DNA of 6,640 nt. It comes from Candidatus Njordarchaeota archaeon (GTDB taxonomy: Archaea > Asgardarchaeota > Njordarchaeia > Njordarchaeales > Njordarchaeaceae). The stretch covers positions 1-6,640 of the forward strand of contig JAHKLF010000086.1 in assembly GCA_029856615.1 (NCBI GenBank), written 5' to 3'. Shown in pieces: positions 5,939 through 6,640 of this stretch (position 1 is the stretch's first letter; every line of letters starts with the position of its first letter). The position numbers and the translations under genes were made by a program. The notes under the pieces were generated by a model that was not told where the DNA came from, ran no database searches, and worked only from the letters and a program-made list of their open reading frames with translations.

Positions 5939-6640
5939 CTACTCAAACTTAAGACCCTTCGGTTCAGGAATCTCAACGAATTTCCTAAGTTCGCCAATAA
6001 ATGCTAGTCTAGTCCTATCATAACTTACTCTAATAGGTACGTATGCTTCAGAGATCCATCTCTGAACAAGATTTAATAAATCATCACTCGATATCCCAAT
6101 CATGTTAGCAGCCTCATCTACTGGTATATCCGCGTACTGCTTAGATATCTCCGCTAGTTTATTAAATACGAAATCCTCATGATAGATTTTACTCATATCA
6201 TGAGATAGCACTAAGTTAGTAGATGCGATGACCGCAGCTATAAGCTCTTCGACTGAGACATTCAGTTCTTTTGCTAACTCTTCCACATTAGTTGTTAATG
6301 TCTCTGCTAATATCTCCTCAATCTTTGTCACTAATGTCTCCAGATACTTCGTGGAATAATATTTCCTGCCATCTAATGATTTGATGGCGTTTCCAGGAAT
6401 TATGAATACGAGATCTGATGAAGGAACACCGAGTTTTTCAGCAATTTCATCAGCTAATAAGACTCCATGCTTGTCTAAGAGTGCTGCAAAGGATGATTTT
6501 AATCTCTCTAATGATTCTGGGGAATATACTAATCTATCCTCTAATGGAATAGATTCGTCCTTGGATATAATAGCTCCCTCAGGTAACTTACTGGTAATGT
6601 CCTTAGGATGTATTCTTAATTTCACAGCGATGTCTTTAAC
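5939..6640 (-). CDS. Tandem winged-helix protein, 5' partial (possibly UFL1-like)
   Basis: The frame is open to the right edge, so the GTG at 6625 may be internal; numbering here counts from it (228 residues). At least three helix-turn-helix cores occur: LADEIAEKLGVPSSDLVF (about 57-73), NVEELAKELNVSVEELIAAV (113-132) and PVDEAANMIGISSDDLLNLV (168-187). Strand segments such as SLDGRKYYS (83-91) and STNLVLSHDMSKIYHEDFV (135-153) look like wings. The middle part, 'LDGRKYYSTKYLETL...I...L', HTH, strand, 'F...L', HTH, follows the order seen in the N-terminal region of UFL1, the UFM1 E3 ligase scaffold; I base this on remembered pattern, not on an alignment. Tandem winged helices also occur in PCI-type scaffolds and transcription factors. 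No catalytic motif or membrane segment is visible. The gene ends about 240 bases before the promoter of the broken membrane-protein gene on the same strand. Confidence 0.65.
   Translation of the reverse strand, partial: VKDIAVKLRIHPKDITSKLPEGAIISKDESIPLEDRLVYSPESLERLKSSFAALLDKHGVLLADEIAEKLGVPSSDLVFIIPGNAIKSLDGRKYYSTKYLETLVTKIEEILAETLTTNVEELAKELNVSVEELIAAVIASTNLVLSHDMSKIYHEDFVFNKLAEISKQYADIPVDEAANMIGISSDDLLNLVQRWISEAYVPIRVSYDRTRLAFIGELRKFVEIPEPKGLKFE

Noticed and set aside
5832..6023. Small + strand frame with a hydrophobic stretch (RVILLIGFMLTNLIIST) behind a TATA-like TTATAAAT at 5804-5811.
   Set aside because: It begins at TTG without a ribosome-binding motif and its last 85 bases are antisense to the confident tandem winged-helix gene. 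The hydrophobicity may come from AT-rich DNA; at best a weak candidate.
1..6640. CRISPR array, tRNA, rRNA or insertion-sequence ends.
   Set aside because: No regularly spaced repeats, no cloverleaf with T-loop signature, no rRNA-like stretches, and no transposase or terminal inverted repeats were found by reading both strands.

Overview
The window looks like chromosomal DNA of a hyperthermophilic or thermophilic archaeon, probably of the Thermoproteota/TACK type. It is AT-rich, Arg is mostly AGA/AGG and Ile often ATA, and genes are preceded by TATA-like boxes or by GGTGA/GGAGG Shine-Dalgarno motifs. The proteins also have an archaeal flavour: a zinc-ribbon/FG-GAP fusion, an SPFH-like protein and tandem winged helices. 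No rRNA, tRNA, CRISPR array or insertion sequence was recognised. The lineage is inferred, not proven.

Layout. (1) Positions 2-250, + strand: 3' end of an unrecognised gene that is far more GC-rich than what follows. (2) Positions 259-3471, - strand: a tight three-gene operon. In transcription order it encodes a 588-residue cytosolic protein (zinc ribbon, coiled coil, helical-repeat-like segment, FG-GAP/VCBS-type beta-propeller), a 201-residue SPFH/band-7-like protein without a membrane anchor, and a 274-residue helical protein with a helix-turn-helix-like segment. Start codons sit on or next to the preceding stops, so translation is probably coupled. (3) Positions 3472-3751: a divergent intergenic region with a 34-bp dyad. 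(4) Positions 3752-4072, + strand: remnant of a P-loop ATPase that ends about 42 residues after its Walker A motif. (5) Positions 4130-4828, + strand: an intact 232-residue protein with a possible degenerate PD-(D/E)XK-like core and a C-terminal coiled coil built on a 14-residue duplication. (6) Positions 4829-5938: no intact gene, but the - strand from 5698 to 5090 holds the broken pieces of a membrane-protein gene of about 190-200 codons, with its own TATA box. (7) Positions 5939-6640, - strand: 3' part of a gene for a tandem winged-helix protein that runs off the right edge.

The most interesting element is the three-gene operon. An integrin-like calcium-binding propeller is unusual inside the cell, and here it is fused to a zinc ribbon and co-translated with an SPFH scaffold-like protein. 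A multi-subunit cytoplasmic or membrane-peripheral assembly is a reasonable inference, but its function is unknown. The region between 3.7 and 5.7 kb, with a truncated ATPase and a decayed membrane-protein gene, looks like a decaying accessory zone.
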